Positions 1 to 8,613 of a DNA stretch of 64,000 nt are shown piece after piece; position 1 is the first letter of the stretch, and every line of letters begins with the position of its first letter. Location: assembly GCF_003007685.1 (NCBI RefSeq), contig NZ_PXNN01000003.1, positions 124,001 to 188,000 on the forward strand. The letters run 5' to 3'. The position numbers and the translations under genes are program-made. This DNA is from Marinobacter halophilus (GTDB lineage: Bacteria; Pseudomonadota; Gammaproteobacteria; Pseudomonadales; Oleiphilaceae). The notes beneath the pieces were generated by a model. The model ran no database searches. It was not told the origin of the DNA and saw only the letters and a list, made by a program, of their open reading frames with translations.

Positions 1-2334
1 CGCAAGATCCTGATGCTGGAACCGCGGCGGCTGGCGGCCCGGTCGGCGGCCCGGTTTATGGCGAAGCAGCTGGGTGAGCAGCCGGGCCAGACGGTGGGGT
101 ATCGGACGCGACTGGATACCAAGGTGTCCGGCAGCACGATAATCGAGGTGGTCACCGAAGGCATTCTGACCCGGATGATCCAGAGCGACCCGATGCTGGA
201 AGACTACGCGGCGGTGCTCTTTGATGAATTTCATGAGCGCTCCCTGCAAGCGGATCTGGGCCTGGCGCTGGTGCGGGAAACCCAGCAGGCGTTGCGGGAG
301 GACCTTCGGGTGCTGGTGATGTCGGCCACTCTGGATACCGCGCCCATTGCCCGCGTGCTTGGGGATGTGCCGGTGATCAGCAGTGCAGGCCGGGCGTTTG
401 CGGTGGCGGTGCTGTACCGCCCCGTTGCCCGCACTAGCCGCGTGGTGGATCAGGTGGTGGCGGTGGTGCAGGAAGCGCTGCGGGATCAGACCGGTTCCAT
501 GCTGGTGTTTTTGCCTGGTGCCGGGGAGATCCGGCGGGTGGCGCAGCAGCTGCAGGGGCCGTTGCCGGGCAATGTGTTGCTGGCGCCGCTGTACGGCAAC
601 CTGAAATCGGAGGAGCAGGACCGGGCGATTGCGCCGGCACCAGACGGAATCCGCAAGATCGTGCTGGCCACCGCGATTGCCGAGACCAGTCTGACCATTG
701 AGGGCGTGCGGGTGGTGATTGATGCCGGCCAGCAGCGCCGGGCGGTGTTTGATCCAAACAGTGGCATGACCCGCCTGGTCACCGGCCGAGTCTCGAAAGC
801 CTCTGCAGAACAACGCAAAGGCCGGGCCGGCCGGATTGAGCCGGGGGTGTGTTACCGGCTGTGGAGTGAGTCCGAGCAATTCGGGCTGGCGGATTTTACC
901 CCGCCGGAGATTCAGCAGGCGGATCTGGCGCCACTGGTATTGGAGCTGGCGCAGTGGGGCGCGCGCTCACCGGACCAGCTGGTGTGGATTGATCTGCCGC
1001 CCAAGGCGCATTGGCAGCAGGCGGTGGCGCTGTTGCAATGGCTGGAGTTGCTGGATGCTGACGGTGCCATTACCGATCACGGCAAGGCTGCGCGGGACCT
1101 GGGCCTGCATCCGCGCCTGGCGCACATGGTGCTCAAGGGTCGGGTTCTGGGGTTTGGCCAGCTGGTGGCGGAGCTGGCGGCTTTGTTGGAAGAGCGGGAT
1201 TTGCTGGGGCCGGGCTCAGGTGCCGATCTGCATGATCGCATTCGAGTGCTGCGAGGCGAGCGCGGCCATCGGGGCCTGGATCCGGCTCGGTTGAAGGCGG
1301 TCCGGCAGGCGGCAAAGCGCCTGTGCCGGGATCAAACTTCACAGGATGTACCGACAGCAACCGACGTCGGCCGGGTATTGGCCCAGGCCTATCCGGACCG
1401 TATTGCCCGACGTCGACCGGGGCCAACGCCGCGCTACCAGCTCAGTAACGGCAAAGGCGCGTTATTACGGGAGGACGATGCCCTGGCTCGACAGGACTGG
1501 CTGGTGGCGGCCGAGCTGGACGGCAAGGCCCGGGAGGCAACAATCTATCTGGCCGCCCCGGTGGATCTGGCGGACTTGGAGCAGGATCTGGCCGCGCATA
1601 TCGACGAGCGCGACGAAGCGGTCTGGGATGACAAACGGGGTACGGTGGTGGCACGCCAAGTGCGCAAGCTGGGCGCCCTGATGCTGGCGGAGAAGGCCCT
1701 GGCCCAGGTGAGCCCGGAGCTGTTGCAGCAAGGCCTGCTGGACGCCGTGCGTCGGAAAGGGCTGGACAGCCTGCCCTGGACGCCGGGCGCCCGCCAGTGG
1801 CGGGCCCGGGTGCAATTGCTGGGCCGGAACTTTCCCGGGAACTGGCCGGACGTCAGCGACAATGGCTTGCTGGCCACGCTCGAAACCTGGCTGGCGCCGT
1901 TTCTGGCCGGCAAGAAGCGCTGGTCAGATCTGGCCGGCATCAATTTGATTCAGGCCCTGAATGCATTACTGGACTATCCGCAACAACAGCGGTTGGGCGA
2001 ACTGGCGCCGAGCGCGCTCACCATCCCTACTGGCCAGAACGTCACTCTGGACTACACCGCCGACAATGGCCCGGTGCTGGCCGCCAAACTGCAAGCCCTG
2101 TTTGGCTGGACCGAAACACCCAGGGTGGCCGGCGGTCGGGTGCCGGTGGTGATTCACTTGTTGTCTCCGGCCCAACGGCCGCTGGCGGTCACCGCAGATC
2201 TCGCCAGTTTTTGGAAGAACGCCTATCCGGATGTCCGCAAAGACACCCGTGGCCGTTACCCCAAACACCCCTGGCCGGAGAATCCCTTTACTGCCCAGCC
2301 TCAGCAAGGTACAAAAAAACGCCCGGCTCGCTGA
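1..2334 (+). CDS. hrpB: ATP-dependent helicase HrpB (5' end missing)
   Basis: DEAH-box RNA-helicase-like ATPase of the HrpB family; the cellular role is poorly defined. The frame is open from base 1, so the gene begins outside the window; the ATG at 13 is internal. What remains is about 777 codons, against roughly 810-840 for the family, so about 50 residues including the Walker A loop are missing. Visible motifs are DEFHERS (223-243), the SAT motif (VLVMSATLD) and QRKGRAGR of motif VI, followed by the long HrpB-specific C-terminal region. It ends 35 bp before the convergent DUF6746 gene, and I see no clear terminator between them. Confidence 0.95.
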   Translation, partial: RKILMLEPRRLAARSAARFMAKQLGEQPGQTVGYRTRLDTKVSGSTIIEVVTEGILTRMIQSDPMLEDYAAVLFDEFHERSLQADLGLALVRETQQALREDLRVLVMSATLDTAPIARVLGDVPVISSAGRAFAVAVLYRPVARTSRVVDQVVAVVQEALRDQTGSMLVFLPGAGEIRRVAQQLQGPLPGNVLLAPLYGNLKSEEQDRAIAPAPDGIRKIVLATAIAETSLTIEGVRVVIDAGQQRRAVFDPNSGMTRLVTGRVSKASAEQRKGRAGRIEPGVCYRLWSESEQFGLADFTPPEIQQADLAPLVLELAQWGARSPDQLVWIDLPPKAHWQQAVALLQWLELLDADGAITDHGKAARDLGLHPRLAHMVLKGRVLGFGQLVAELAALLEERDLLGPGSGADLHDRIRVLRGERGHRGLDPARLKAVRQAAKRLCRDQTSQDVPTATDVGRVLAQAYPDRIARRRPGPTPRYQLSNGKGALLREDDALARQDWLVAAELDGKAREATIYLAAPVDLADLEQDLAAHIDERDEAVWDDKRGTVVARQVRKLGALMLAEKALAQVSPELLQQGLLDAVRRKGLDSLPWTPGARQWRARVQLLGRNFPGNWPDVSDNGLLATLETWLAPFLAGKKRWSDLAGINLIQALNALLDYPQQQRLGELAPSALTIPTGQNVTLDYTADNGPVLAAKLQALFGWTETPRVAGGRVPVVIHLLSPAQRPLAVTADLASFWKNAYPDVRKDTRGRYPKHPWPENPFTAQPQQGTKKRPAR

Positions 2335-2369
2335 CCCGACCTCTGATCAGGGTGTTTGACCGAATTCGG

Positions 2370-2738
2370 TTATTTGATCACGTCACGGCTGACCTTGAGG
2401 TAGTTCTTGCCATGCTTTCTTACGGCGTTGCCATCGGCATGTTCAGAGGCGATGTGTACCTCTTCAAGGGTGTCGGCCAGTTCCCGGAGTTCTTCGTTTA
2501 TTTTGGCCAAAGCATTTTCGAGGGTATACGTCAGTTCGTGCACTTCGTTCATCGCTTCCGGCGTCATTTCACCAGACAGGACTTGCTCCAGTTTGTTGTT
2601 GTATTCCGAGAAGTTGGCGACTGCCTGGCTCATGGTTTCAGAGGATTTGCCTTTGAAATGTTCAACGTCACTGGCGAACAGGGGCGATGAGAAGGCAAAA
2701 GCGGTGGCGGTCAGTGTGGCTGCGATGAGTTGTTTCAT
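2370..2738 (-). CDS. DUF6746-type periplasmic protein
   Basis: Small secreted protein of unknown function, recognised as DUF6746 from memory of Marinobacter and Pseudomonas relatives. The start at 2738 (MKQLIAATL) is preferred over the in-frame ATG at 2798: a GGGAG ribosome site precedes it by about 9 nt, and it puts a signal peptide at the N-terminus (MKQLIAATLTATAFAFSSPLFA, cleavage near residue 22). The mature part is mainly helical with heptad-like stretches. It has its own promoter (2782-2810). It is convergent with hrpB and divergent from the ATP-grasp gene. Confidence 0.8.
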   Translation of the reverse strand: MKQLIAATLTATAFAFSSPLFASDVEHFKGKSSETMSQAVANFSEYNNKLEQVLSGEMTPEAMNEVHELTYTLENALAKINEELRELADTLEEVHIASEHADGNAVRKHGKNYLKVSRDVIK

Positions 2739-2763
2739 AACTTGAGCTCCCTTATTGATGTAA

Positions 2764-2810
2764 TGCGAATTATTATCGTTAATGTTAACGGTTTCCATGC
2801 CCTAAATCAA
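2764..2810 (-). promoter_or_regulatory. sigma-70 promoter of the DUF6746 gene with a Fur-like box
   Basis: On the minus strand TTGATT (2805-2810) and TAACAT (2782-2787) are spaced by 17 bp, giving a start near 2775. Directly over it, at 2764-2780, lies an AT-rich stretch whose half CGAATTATTATCG resembles the half-site of a Fur box. The promoter is plausible; the Fur assignment is weak. Confidence 0.4.
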
Positions 2811-2883
2811 TTTTCAAGAATGCTTGCCTGAAATCCGCTTCTGTATAAAATGCGAGCAATTCCTCTCGAGTGTCGCCGACACC

Positions 2884-3702
2884 ATGCATCTGGTTTCTTT
2901 TGATATTTTTCGTACCCTCGGATTTCCCGACACTACTGTGCTCAAGCCGGAGCAATTGCTAGGCCATAAAGAATTGCTGAGTGAGGCTGACTGGGTGCTG
3001 TTTCCGGAGTATTGGCAGCTGAATGCTCTGGTTTACGGGCTCAACTGCCGGGTGTTTCCGAGCGAAGCCAGCTACCGCATCGGCCACGACAAGGTGGAGA
3101 TGACCCGGGCCTTTCAGACCGTGGCGCCGGAGCACACGCCGTGGACGATGATTGAGGCCAATGGTCCGCAGGAGCGGGACCTGATTTGGGACGCCATGGC
3201 CCTGCCGTTTGTTGCCAAGCTTGCCAAAGCCAGTATGGGTGAGGGTGTTTGGCTGATTGAAAGCCGGGACGATTGGCGTCGTTACTGTGAGCGGACCAGC
3301 GTGCTCTACGCCCAGGAGTATCTGCCGATTGATCGTGACGTACGCGTGGTGGTGGTAGGTGATCGGGTGCTGACCGCCTACTGGCGCACTCAGGCGGAAC
3401 AGGGCTTCTACAACAACGTCGCCCGGGGCGGTCAGGTCGATACCAGCCCGGTGCCGGCAGTGGCCACCGAGCTGGCGTTACGGTTGGCCCGGGAGCTGGG
3501 CGTGGACCACGCCGGCTTCGATATCGCTTTGGTGGATGGCTACCCTTTCGTGCTGGAATTCAACCGCCTGTTCGGTAATCAGGGCCTCGATCAGGGCAGT
3601 GATCTGAAAGATGCGATTCTTGAGTATCTGCAACGGCAGAGCTGCCCGCAGGATCCTGACGGCCCGACTGAACCAACACCATTATGGCCGATCGCGGTCT
3701 GA
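2884..3702 (+). CDS. ATP-grasp (RimK-like) protein
   Basis: Probable ATP-grasp ligase of about 272 residues; substrate unknown. The middle and C-terminal parts carry ATP-grasp features: FVAKLAKASMGEGVWL (ATP-binding beta-hairpin and glycine-rich loop), YAQEYLPIDRDVRVVVVGD, and a C-terminal metal-binding LEFNRLFGNQG. An upstream TTG at 2824 would extend the frame, but a TATAAA box (2844-2849) lies inside that extension and the protein signature begins at MHLVSFDIFRTLG, so ATG 2884 is chosen. No partner is adjacent that would reveal the substrate; ornithine decarboxylase follows after 177 bp and a terminator hairpin, so a shared transcript is doubtful. Confidence 0.75.
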   Translation: MHLVSFDIFRTLGFPDTTVLKPEQLLGHKELLSEADWVLFPEYWQLNALVYGLNCRVFPSEASYRIGHDKVEMTRAFQTVAPEHTPWTMIEANGPQERDLIWDAMALPFVAKLAKASMGEGVWLIESRDDWRRYCERTSVLYAQEYLPIDRDVRVVVVGDRVLTAYWRTQAEQGFYNNVARGGQVDTSPVPAVATELALRLARELGVDHAGFDIALVDGYPFVLEFNRLFGNQGLDQGSDLKDAILEYLQRQSCPQDPDGPTEPTPLWPIAV

Positions 3703-3767
3703 AGCCGGTGGAAACTCTCGTGCCGTTGATTTGGTTTTAACGCCCGCTTTAGTGGGTATATATGCGC

Positions 3768-3807
3768 ATTTGCGGCGATCAGAAAAAAGCCTGATGATCG
3801 CGTAAAT
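3768..3807 (+). promoter_or_regulatory. leader stem-loop upstream of ornithine decarboxylase
   Basis: ATTTGC (3768-3773) pairs with GTAAAT (3802-3807) and GCGATCA (3775-3781) with TGATCGC (3795-3801): 13 base pairs interrupted by one bulged G and closed by a 13-nt A-rich loop. It lies six nt before the terminator hairpin, both inside the presumed 5' leader of the decarboxylase gene. Confidence 0.55.
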
Positions 3808-3813
3808 CCTATG

Positions 3814-3845
3814 GGTGCTGCAGCCTTGCTGTGGCGCCTTTTTTT
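3814..3845 (+). terminator. intrinsic terminator, possibly an attenuator of the decarboxylase gene
   Basis: GGTGCTGCAG (3814-3823) pairs over ten base pairs, counting G-U pairs, with CTGTGGCGCC (3829-3838) around loop CCTTG, followed by seven T. It stands 112 nt after the ATP-grasp stop codon and 35 nt before the decarboxylase ATG. It may simply end the upstream transcript or may act as an attenuator. Confidence 0.7.
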
Positions 3846-3879
3846 ATGCTCGTATGCCCTGTGGAGGGACACACCACCC

Positions 3880-5055
3880 ATGACCGAAGCCACCAACGCA
3901 AACATTGCTGATTACTACGACGCCGACACCTTCAAGCGCATCAAGGAGTTTTCCGAAACCCGTGAAACGCCGTTTGTGGTGATAGATACCGCTACCATCA
4001 ACCGCCAGTACGATGAACTAGCGGAAGGCTTTCCTTACGCGAAGGTCTACTACGCGGTGAAGGCAAACCCGGCTCCTGAGGTTCTGACCATGCTCAGGGA
4101 TAAAGGTGCCAGCTTTGATATTGCGTCGGTGTATGAACTCGACAAGGTGATGGCTCTGGGCGTAACCGGTGACCGTATCAGCTACGGCAACACTATTAAG
4201 AAGGCGAGAGATATCCGCACCTTCTACGAGAAGGGCGTGCGTATGTTTGCCACGGACTCCGAAGCCGATTTGCGCAACATTGCCAAGGCGGCACCGGGCT
4301 CGAAGGTGTACGTACGGATTCTGACCGAAGGTACGCTCACTGCGGACTGGCCGCTGTCGCGCAAGTTTGGTTGCCAGACCGATATGGCCATGGATCTGCT
4401 GATTCTGGCGCGAGACCTGGGCCTGGTGCCCCACGGCGTGTCATTTCACGTGGGTTCTCAGCAGCGTGAAATCGGTGCCTGGGATGCGGCTCTGGGCAAG
4501 GTGAAGGTGATTTTCGAGCGTCTGAAGGAAGAAGACGGCATTGAGCTGAAGATGATCAATATGGGTGGAGGCTTCCCGGCCAACTACATCACCCGTACCA
4601 ACGACCTGGCGGTTTATGCGCAGGAGATTGCCCGGTTTTTGCGTGAGGATTTTGGCGATGACCTGCCGGAGATCATCATTGAGCCGGGCCGGTCACTGAT
4701 TTCCAACGCCGGTGTGCTGGTCAGTGAGGTGGTGCTAATCTCGCGCAAGTCCCGCACGGCCCTGCACCGCTGGGTGTTTACCGATGTTGGTAAGTTTTCG
4801 GGCCTGATCGAAACCCTGGATGAGGCGATCAAGTTTCCGATCTGGACCGAGAAGGTTGGCGAGGGTGAGGATTGTGTGATCGCAGGGCCGACCTGTGACA
4901 GTGCTGATATCATGTACGAGCATCACAAGTATTCCCTGCCATTGAATCTGGCGATTGGCGACCGGATGTACTGGCTGTCTACCGGGGCTTATACCACCAC
5001 TTACAGTGCGGTTGAGTTTAATGGGTTTCCGCCGCTTAAGGATTACTACATCTGA
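3880..5055 (+). CDS. ornithine/lysine decarboxylase, fold type III PLP enzyme
   Basis: Cytoplasmic PLP enzyme of the alanine-racemase/ornithine-decarboxylase fold, most likely making putrescine from ornithine. In the 391-residue frame the PLP lysine is K61 (YYAVKANP), with H190 (HVGSQQ), the glycine loop GGGFP (229-233) and EPGR (268-271) binding PLP phosphate, and GPTCDSAD (337-344) carrying the active-site Cys339-Asp340 of the partner subunit. The ATG at 3880 follows a GGAGG site; the in-frame ATG at 3811 overlaps the terminator stem and is rejected. The structured leader suggests transcript-level control. Lysine as a substrate cannot be excluded from sequence alone. Confidence 0.9.
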   Translation: MTEATNANIADYYDADTFKRIKEFSETRETPFVVIDTATINRQYDELAEGFPYAKVYYAVKANPAPEVLTMLRDKGASFDIASVYELDKVMALGVTGDRISYGNTIKKARDIRTFYEKGVRMFATDSEADLRNIAKAAPGSKVYVRILTEGTLTADWPLSRKFGCQTDMAMDLLILARDLGLVPHGVSFHVGSQQREIGAWDAALGKVKVIFERLKEEDGIELKMINMGGGFPANYITRTNDLAVYAQEIARFLREDFGDDLPEIIIEPGRSLISNAGVLVSEVVLISRKSRTALHRWVFTDVGKFSGLIETLDEAIKFPIWTEKVGEGEDCVIAGPTCDSADIMYEHHKYSLPLNLAIGDRMYWLSTGAYTTTYSAVEFNGFPPLKDYYI

Positions 5056-5084
5056 GCGTTAGGCCGTGCCCTTCCTGGGCGTTA

Positions 5085-5178
5085 GGCCGCGGGGCGAGGT
5101 GGTTTTTCCTCTGGGAAAAATAACTCGCTGCGCTCAGACATTTTTTTCCCGGCCGAAAAACCACCTCACCCCACGGCC
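5085..5178. repeat. long palindromic element between convergent genes
   Basis: Inverted arms of 24 nt (5085-5108 and 5155-5178) match at 22 positions; the two mismatches are C against A on the plus strand, so they become G-U pairs in a minus-strand transcript. A second nested pair is GGGAAAAAT (5113-5121) with ATTTTTTTCCC (5140-5150). GCGTTAGGCCG occurs twice just before the arm (5056-5066 and 5079-5089), and GAGTT occurs three times at 5211-5225. Looks like an interspersed palindromic repeat. Confidence 0.7.
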
Positions 5179-5237
5179 TGCTGGCTATGGGGTGGGATTC
5201 GGTTTTGTTTGAGTTGAGTTGAGTTGATTTGTATCTG

Positions 5238-5261
5238 GGGCGCTTTGGCGGCCCTTTTTTT
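5238..5261 (+). terminator. possible terminator after ornithine decarboxylase
   Basis: An imperfect GC-rich hairpin (GGGCGC...GCGGCCC) is followed by seven T. It is weak as a stem and lies just past the convergent membrane-protein gene's stop. Confidence 0.35.
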
Positions 5262-5262
5262 A

Positions 5263-7344
5263 TTATTTTTCCAGGGCTTTTTGTCGGCGTTCTTTGTTGT
5301 CTGCTTTGGCTTGTCGGGTTTGCTCTGGTGTCGGCTCCGGGCCGACCTCTTCGGTTGGCGCTGGGGCTGGATCTCTTGGCGGGTAGATCAGGGCCATGGG
5401 GTTTTCTTTGACCACCATGAACCAGGCTTTGATCAGTTTCGGGAAGCTGGAGATCCGGGTGTTTCGGGCTCTGAGCGCGACGTTCAGGGCCAGGGTGAAG
5501 CTGACCATCAGGTTGACGCCGCCGATCAGCAGGGCGAACAGGGTGAACAGGGCGAATTCCTGAGCGCCGGGGATGAACATGGACATGGCGTAGCCGACGT
5601 CGGCGGAGGAGAAGGCGACGTGGCGGATGTCGATGGGCAGGCCGAGCAGGTGGCCGATGTAGCCGGTGACGCCGAGCAGTATGCCAAAGACGAAATTGCT
5701 GGCCAGGGCGCCGTAGTGTTCGGCCACGTAAGCGCCAAAGCGGGCGCGGGTTTCCGGGGGCATCAGGGGCCTTAGCATGGGGTGTTGCTCGAGCCGTTCG
5801 GCCAGGTTCAGGTAGGCGGCCCGGTTATCGAAGTAGCCGGCGACCAGTCCGGACACGAACAACCACACCCCGGCAATAGCGGCGTACATCAGCGCCAGGC
5901 TTTGGCCGGGATGAATGCCGGCCAACATATAGTCGTAACGTTCGGTGCTGATCAGGGGGGCGCCCTGAATGAGGGTGTACAGCCAGCCGATGCCGAAAGC
6001 TACCGAGAGCGCCACGGCGACGTTGCCCATGATGGCGACAAACTGGGTGCGACCCACTCTGACCAGCAGTTCTGCCAGTTTGCGGGCGTTGGCCCGGCCC
6101 TGCTCGCCCTGTTCGACCTTTTCCGCAATGCTGGCAGCGGTCATGGCGGGCTGTTTGGTGGCCACAGTGCAGTGCAGCATGTGGATAACCATAAAGCCGA
6201 TGCCGTAATTGAGGCTGACCCACAGGGTTTCCCAGCCGCGGCTCAGGTCCAGCTGCAGGATCTGGATCTTGATCAGGGCCATGAGGGCGATGATAAAGCC
6301 GCCACCGGCGCCGGAGGCCAGCATGGTCAGGTATTCTTTGCGGCTGCCGGCGATGTAGTGTTCGCCATGGTCGCTGGCGTTTTCCGTGACACTACGGGAC
6401 ATCAGTCGGAGGTTGGCGCGCCACAGGGAGCGAACACCATGGCGCTCAGCACTGGCCTGCACCAGGCTCTTGAACAGTTCCACCGAGCGCGTTAGGCCTT
6501 TGGCCGGGTCTGGCGGGTCCATGATGTCGAGCAGATGCTCAATGCGGTCCAGGGTCTGGTGCAGGCGCTCCAGCAGGTGGGTCAGGGCCATGGTGGAGCC
6601 GGCGGTGACCGATCTGCGCTGGAGCCGGTCAATTTCTTCACGGCATTGCTCGATCAGTACCCGGGCGTGGGCGTCGTCCAGCTCAACATCCTGTTGTTGT
6701 TGCAGGGCGTGGTTCCAGGACTGTACCAGCGCAGCGATTTCCCGCTGCAGGGCCACGAAGGCCGATTCCCGGTCAATGATTTTCGGATTCAGCCTGAGAA
6801 TGTTGGGCTCCAGCTCCTCCGCCGCTACCCAGATCGACAGCATCTCCAGGGCGTTGAGCATTTGGCTGTAAATCCGGTTTCGGGTACGGTCGAGCGCGGG
6901 TGGCGAAAAGTGCCAGAGGGAAGTCAGCAGTCGCAGCAGTGCCTCGTCTGGAATCTGATGAATCCAGTCGGCATCGTCCTTACGATGAAACACCACAAAC
7001 AGCACGCTTTTGACGTTGTTGCGGTCTTTTGGCGCCGGGTTGATGCGTTCGTACAGGCGTTCACCGATTTCTTTCAGAAAGCCACGACGGGAATATAGGC
7101 CAAGCCCGGACAACAATTGGAAAAACTGAGCCTGATCCAGCCATTCCTGCAGGCGACCGGCCACCGCCAGATGCACATCCAGGTTGTCGGTCAGCGCGTT
7201 TTCCAGCTGCTTCATCCGGTCGACGGCGTTATGCACGGTTTCGCTCCGTTGCGGGCGAATCCAGTCGACCACCAGGCTCAGGGTTTTCAGAGCGCTGGTG
7301 TCTTCGTCAGCAAGCTGGTTAATCAGGGTGGCGAGTTTCAACAC
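5263..7344 (-). CDS. Gcr/SpecificRecomb-family polytopic membrane protein
   Basis: A 693-residue protein of the family usually labelled site-specific recombinase Gcr (SpecificRecomb). The N-terminal half (about 1-340) is soluble and helical; the C-terminal half has about six hydrophobic segments, for example MLASGAGGGFIIALMALI and FVAIMGNVAVALSVAFGI. I see no serine- or tyrosine-recombinase motif, so the family name probably misleads and a membrane role is more likely. The start is a GTG at 7344 behind AGGA. It follows the MFS gene on the same strand after 67 nt. Function unknown. Confidence 0.75.
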   Translation of the reverse strand: MLKLATLINQLADEDTSALKTLSLVVDWIRPQRSETVHNAVDRMKQLENALTDNLDVHLAVAGRLQEWLDQAQFFQLLSGLGLYSRRGFLKEIGERLYERINPAPKDRNNVKSVLFVVFHRKDDADWIHQIPDEALLRLLTSLWHFSPPALDRTRNRIYSQMLNALEMLSIWVAAEELEPNILRLNPKIIDRESAFVALQREIAALVQSWNHALQQQQDVELDDAHARVLIEQCREEIDRLQRRSVTAGSTMALTHLLERLHQTLDRIEHLLDIMDPPDPAKGLTRSVELFKSLVQASAERHGVRSLWRANLRLMSRSVTENASDHGEHYIAGSRKEYLTMLASGAGGGFIIALMALIKIQILQLDLSRGWETLWVSLNYGIGFMVIHMLHCTVATKQPAMTAASIAEKVEQGEQGRANARKLAELLVRVGRTQFVAIMGNVAVALSVAFGIGWLYTLIQGAPLISTERYDYMLAGIHPGQSLALMYAAIAGVWLFVSGLVAGYFDNRAAYLNLAERLEQHPMLRPLMPPETRARFGAYVAEHYGALASNFVFGILLGVTGYIGHLLGLPIDIRHVAFSSADVGYAMSMFIPGAQEFALFTLFALLIGGVNLMVSFTLALNVALRARNTRISSFPKLIKAWFMVVKENPMALIYPPRDPAPAPTEEVGPEPTPEQTRQAKADNKERRQKALEK

Positions 7345-7411
7345 AGGATCCTTGCTTGAGAATGGGTGCCAAAAGTCTGCTTACGATGGTTCAGTGCCGG
7401 TAGATGAGCAT

Positions 7412-8602
7412 TCAGTCCGGGCGGCGGCGTAAATCCAGGGTCAGCGCAACCGGTAACACCAGCAGGCTGTAACCGACCATGACCATCACCGCATGGCGGA
7501 TATCGCCGGTCCAGTCGGCAAGCAGGCCGCCGAGCATGGGCACCGAAAACGCCAAGGTATAGCCAACCAGAAAGGTGCCGGCAGACAGCCGACCGGTTTC
7601 TTCCGAGCGCACCAGCAGCGGCGGCAAGGCAACCAGTAAAATCAGCAGGATGCCCGCTACAAAGCTCATAAGGCTCGCGCTGACAATCGCTGGCCAACCT
7701 TCCAGGACCAGGGTGCCGGCGGTACCCAGAATGCTCAGCCCGGCCATCAGCACAATAATGCCGCGTCGGCCCACCCATACCCGCGCCATTTTCAGCATCA
7801 CCAGGGAGGCGCCTACCTGAGCGAAGTTATACCAGAAAAGTGCGTCGGCCAACTTCTCAAAATGCCCTTGCTGCTCCAGAAGATTACCCATGTAGGCGTT
7901 CAGGCCAAAAAACATGGAACCGGACAGGCCCAGCAGTAAGCCGATGCGCAGTGTGAGCGGGTTTTTCCAGTCAGGCAGCCAGGCCGCTCGGCGCACCGGC
8001 CGGGCCAGGTCTCGTTTCGGAAGAAACAGCGCCGCCACCACCAGCAGCGCGGGCAGAGACCACGCCAGCAGTGTCGCCCGCCAGCTGTTGTCCAGCAGTG
8101 GCATCAGTACCGGCAAGGTAATCCCGGCGCCGATGAACTCGCCCATCAGCATGCCGTTCATATAAATGGCCGAACCCAGTGCCAGATGGTGGGGTGCCAG
8201 CCATCGTGGCAACAGCGCGGGCAAGGCCGGTTGCATCATGGCCACGCCGAAGCCCATCACGGCGCTGGCTACCATCAGCGTGAGGGTATCGGGCACCAGC
8301 CCGCGGCCGGCGGAGCCGATCACCATGATCACCATGGCCAGAGCCAGCGTGTTTCTGGGGCCAATGCGGGAAATCGCTAGCGAGCCAGGCATGGCGCCAA
8401 CGGCCAGCATCAGAATCGGGAGGGTGGTCAAGGCGCCGGTCAGGGCCTGGGTCAGGCCGAGCTCGTCACTGATAAAGGGCGCCAGCGGCGGCGCCACCAG
8501 TACCGGTATTCTCAGATAAACGCCGGCCAGCCAAAGCAACACCGCCACCGGCAGCAGTTTCGCTGGCGGTGGCGGTGTGGTGGCGGCCGGATGGTCTGCC
8601 AT
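7412..8602 (-). CDS. MFS transporter, CynX/NimT-like
   Basis: Inner-membrane carrier of 396 residues with about twelve hydrophobic helices and a proline-rich cytoplasmic N-terminus. The first helix region (LLWLAGVYLRIPVLVAPPL) and overall size fit the CynX/NimT (cyanate or nitroimidazole transporter-like) branch of the major facilitator superfamily; the true substrate is unknown. It starts 11 nt after the ectoine synthase stop, so the two are very probably one transcript. That pairing makes an ectoine-related or other small zwitterionic solute a fair guess, but it is inference only. Confidence 0.85.
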   Translation of the reverse strand: MADHPAATTPPPPAKLLPVAVLLWLAGVYLRIPVLVAPPLAPFISDELGLTQALTGALTTLPILMLAVGAMPGSLAISRIGPRNTLALAMVIMVIGSAGRGLVPDTLTLMVASAVMGFGVAMMQPALPALLPRWLAPHHLALGSAIYMNGMLMGEFIGAGITLPVLMPLLDNSWRATLLAWSLPALLVVAALFLPKRDLARPVRRAAWLPDWKNPLTLRIGLLLGLSGSMFFGLNAYMGNLLEQQGHFEKLADALFWYNFAQVGASLVMLKMARVWVGRRGIIVLMAGLSILGTAGTLVLEGWPAIVSASLMSFVAGILLILLVALPPLLVRSEETGRLSAGTFLVGYTLAFSVPMLGGLLADWTGDIRHAVMVMVGYSLLVLPVALTLDLRRRPD

Positions 8603-8613
8603 GCTCAGTTTAA

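Noticed and set aside
3811..3879. longer N-terminus for ornithine decarboxylase
   Set aside because: The in-frame ATG at 3811 lies at the foot of the terminator stem and has no ribosome site, whereas 3880 follows GGAGG.
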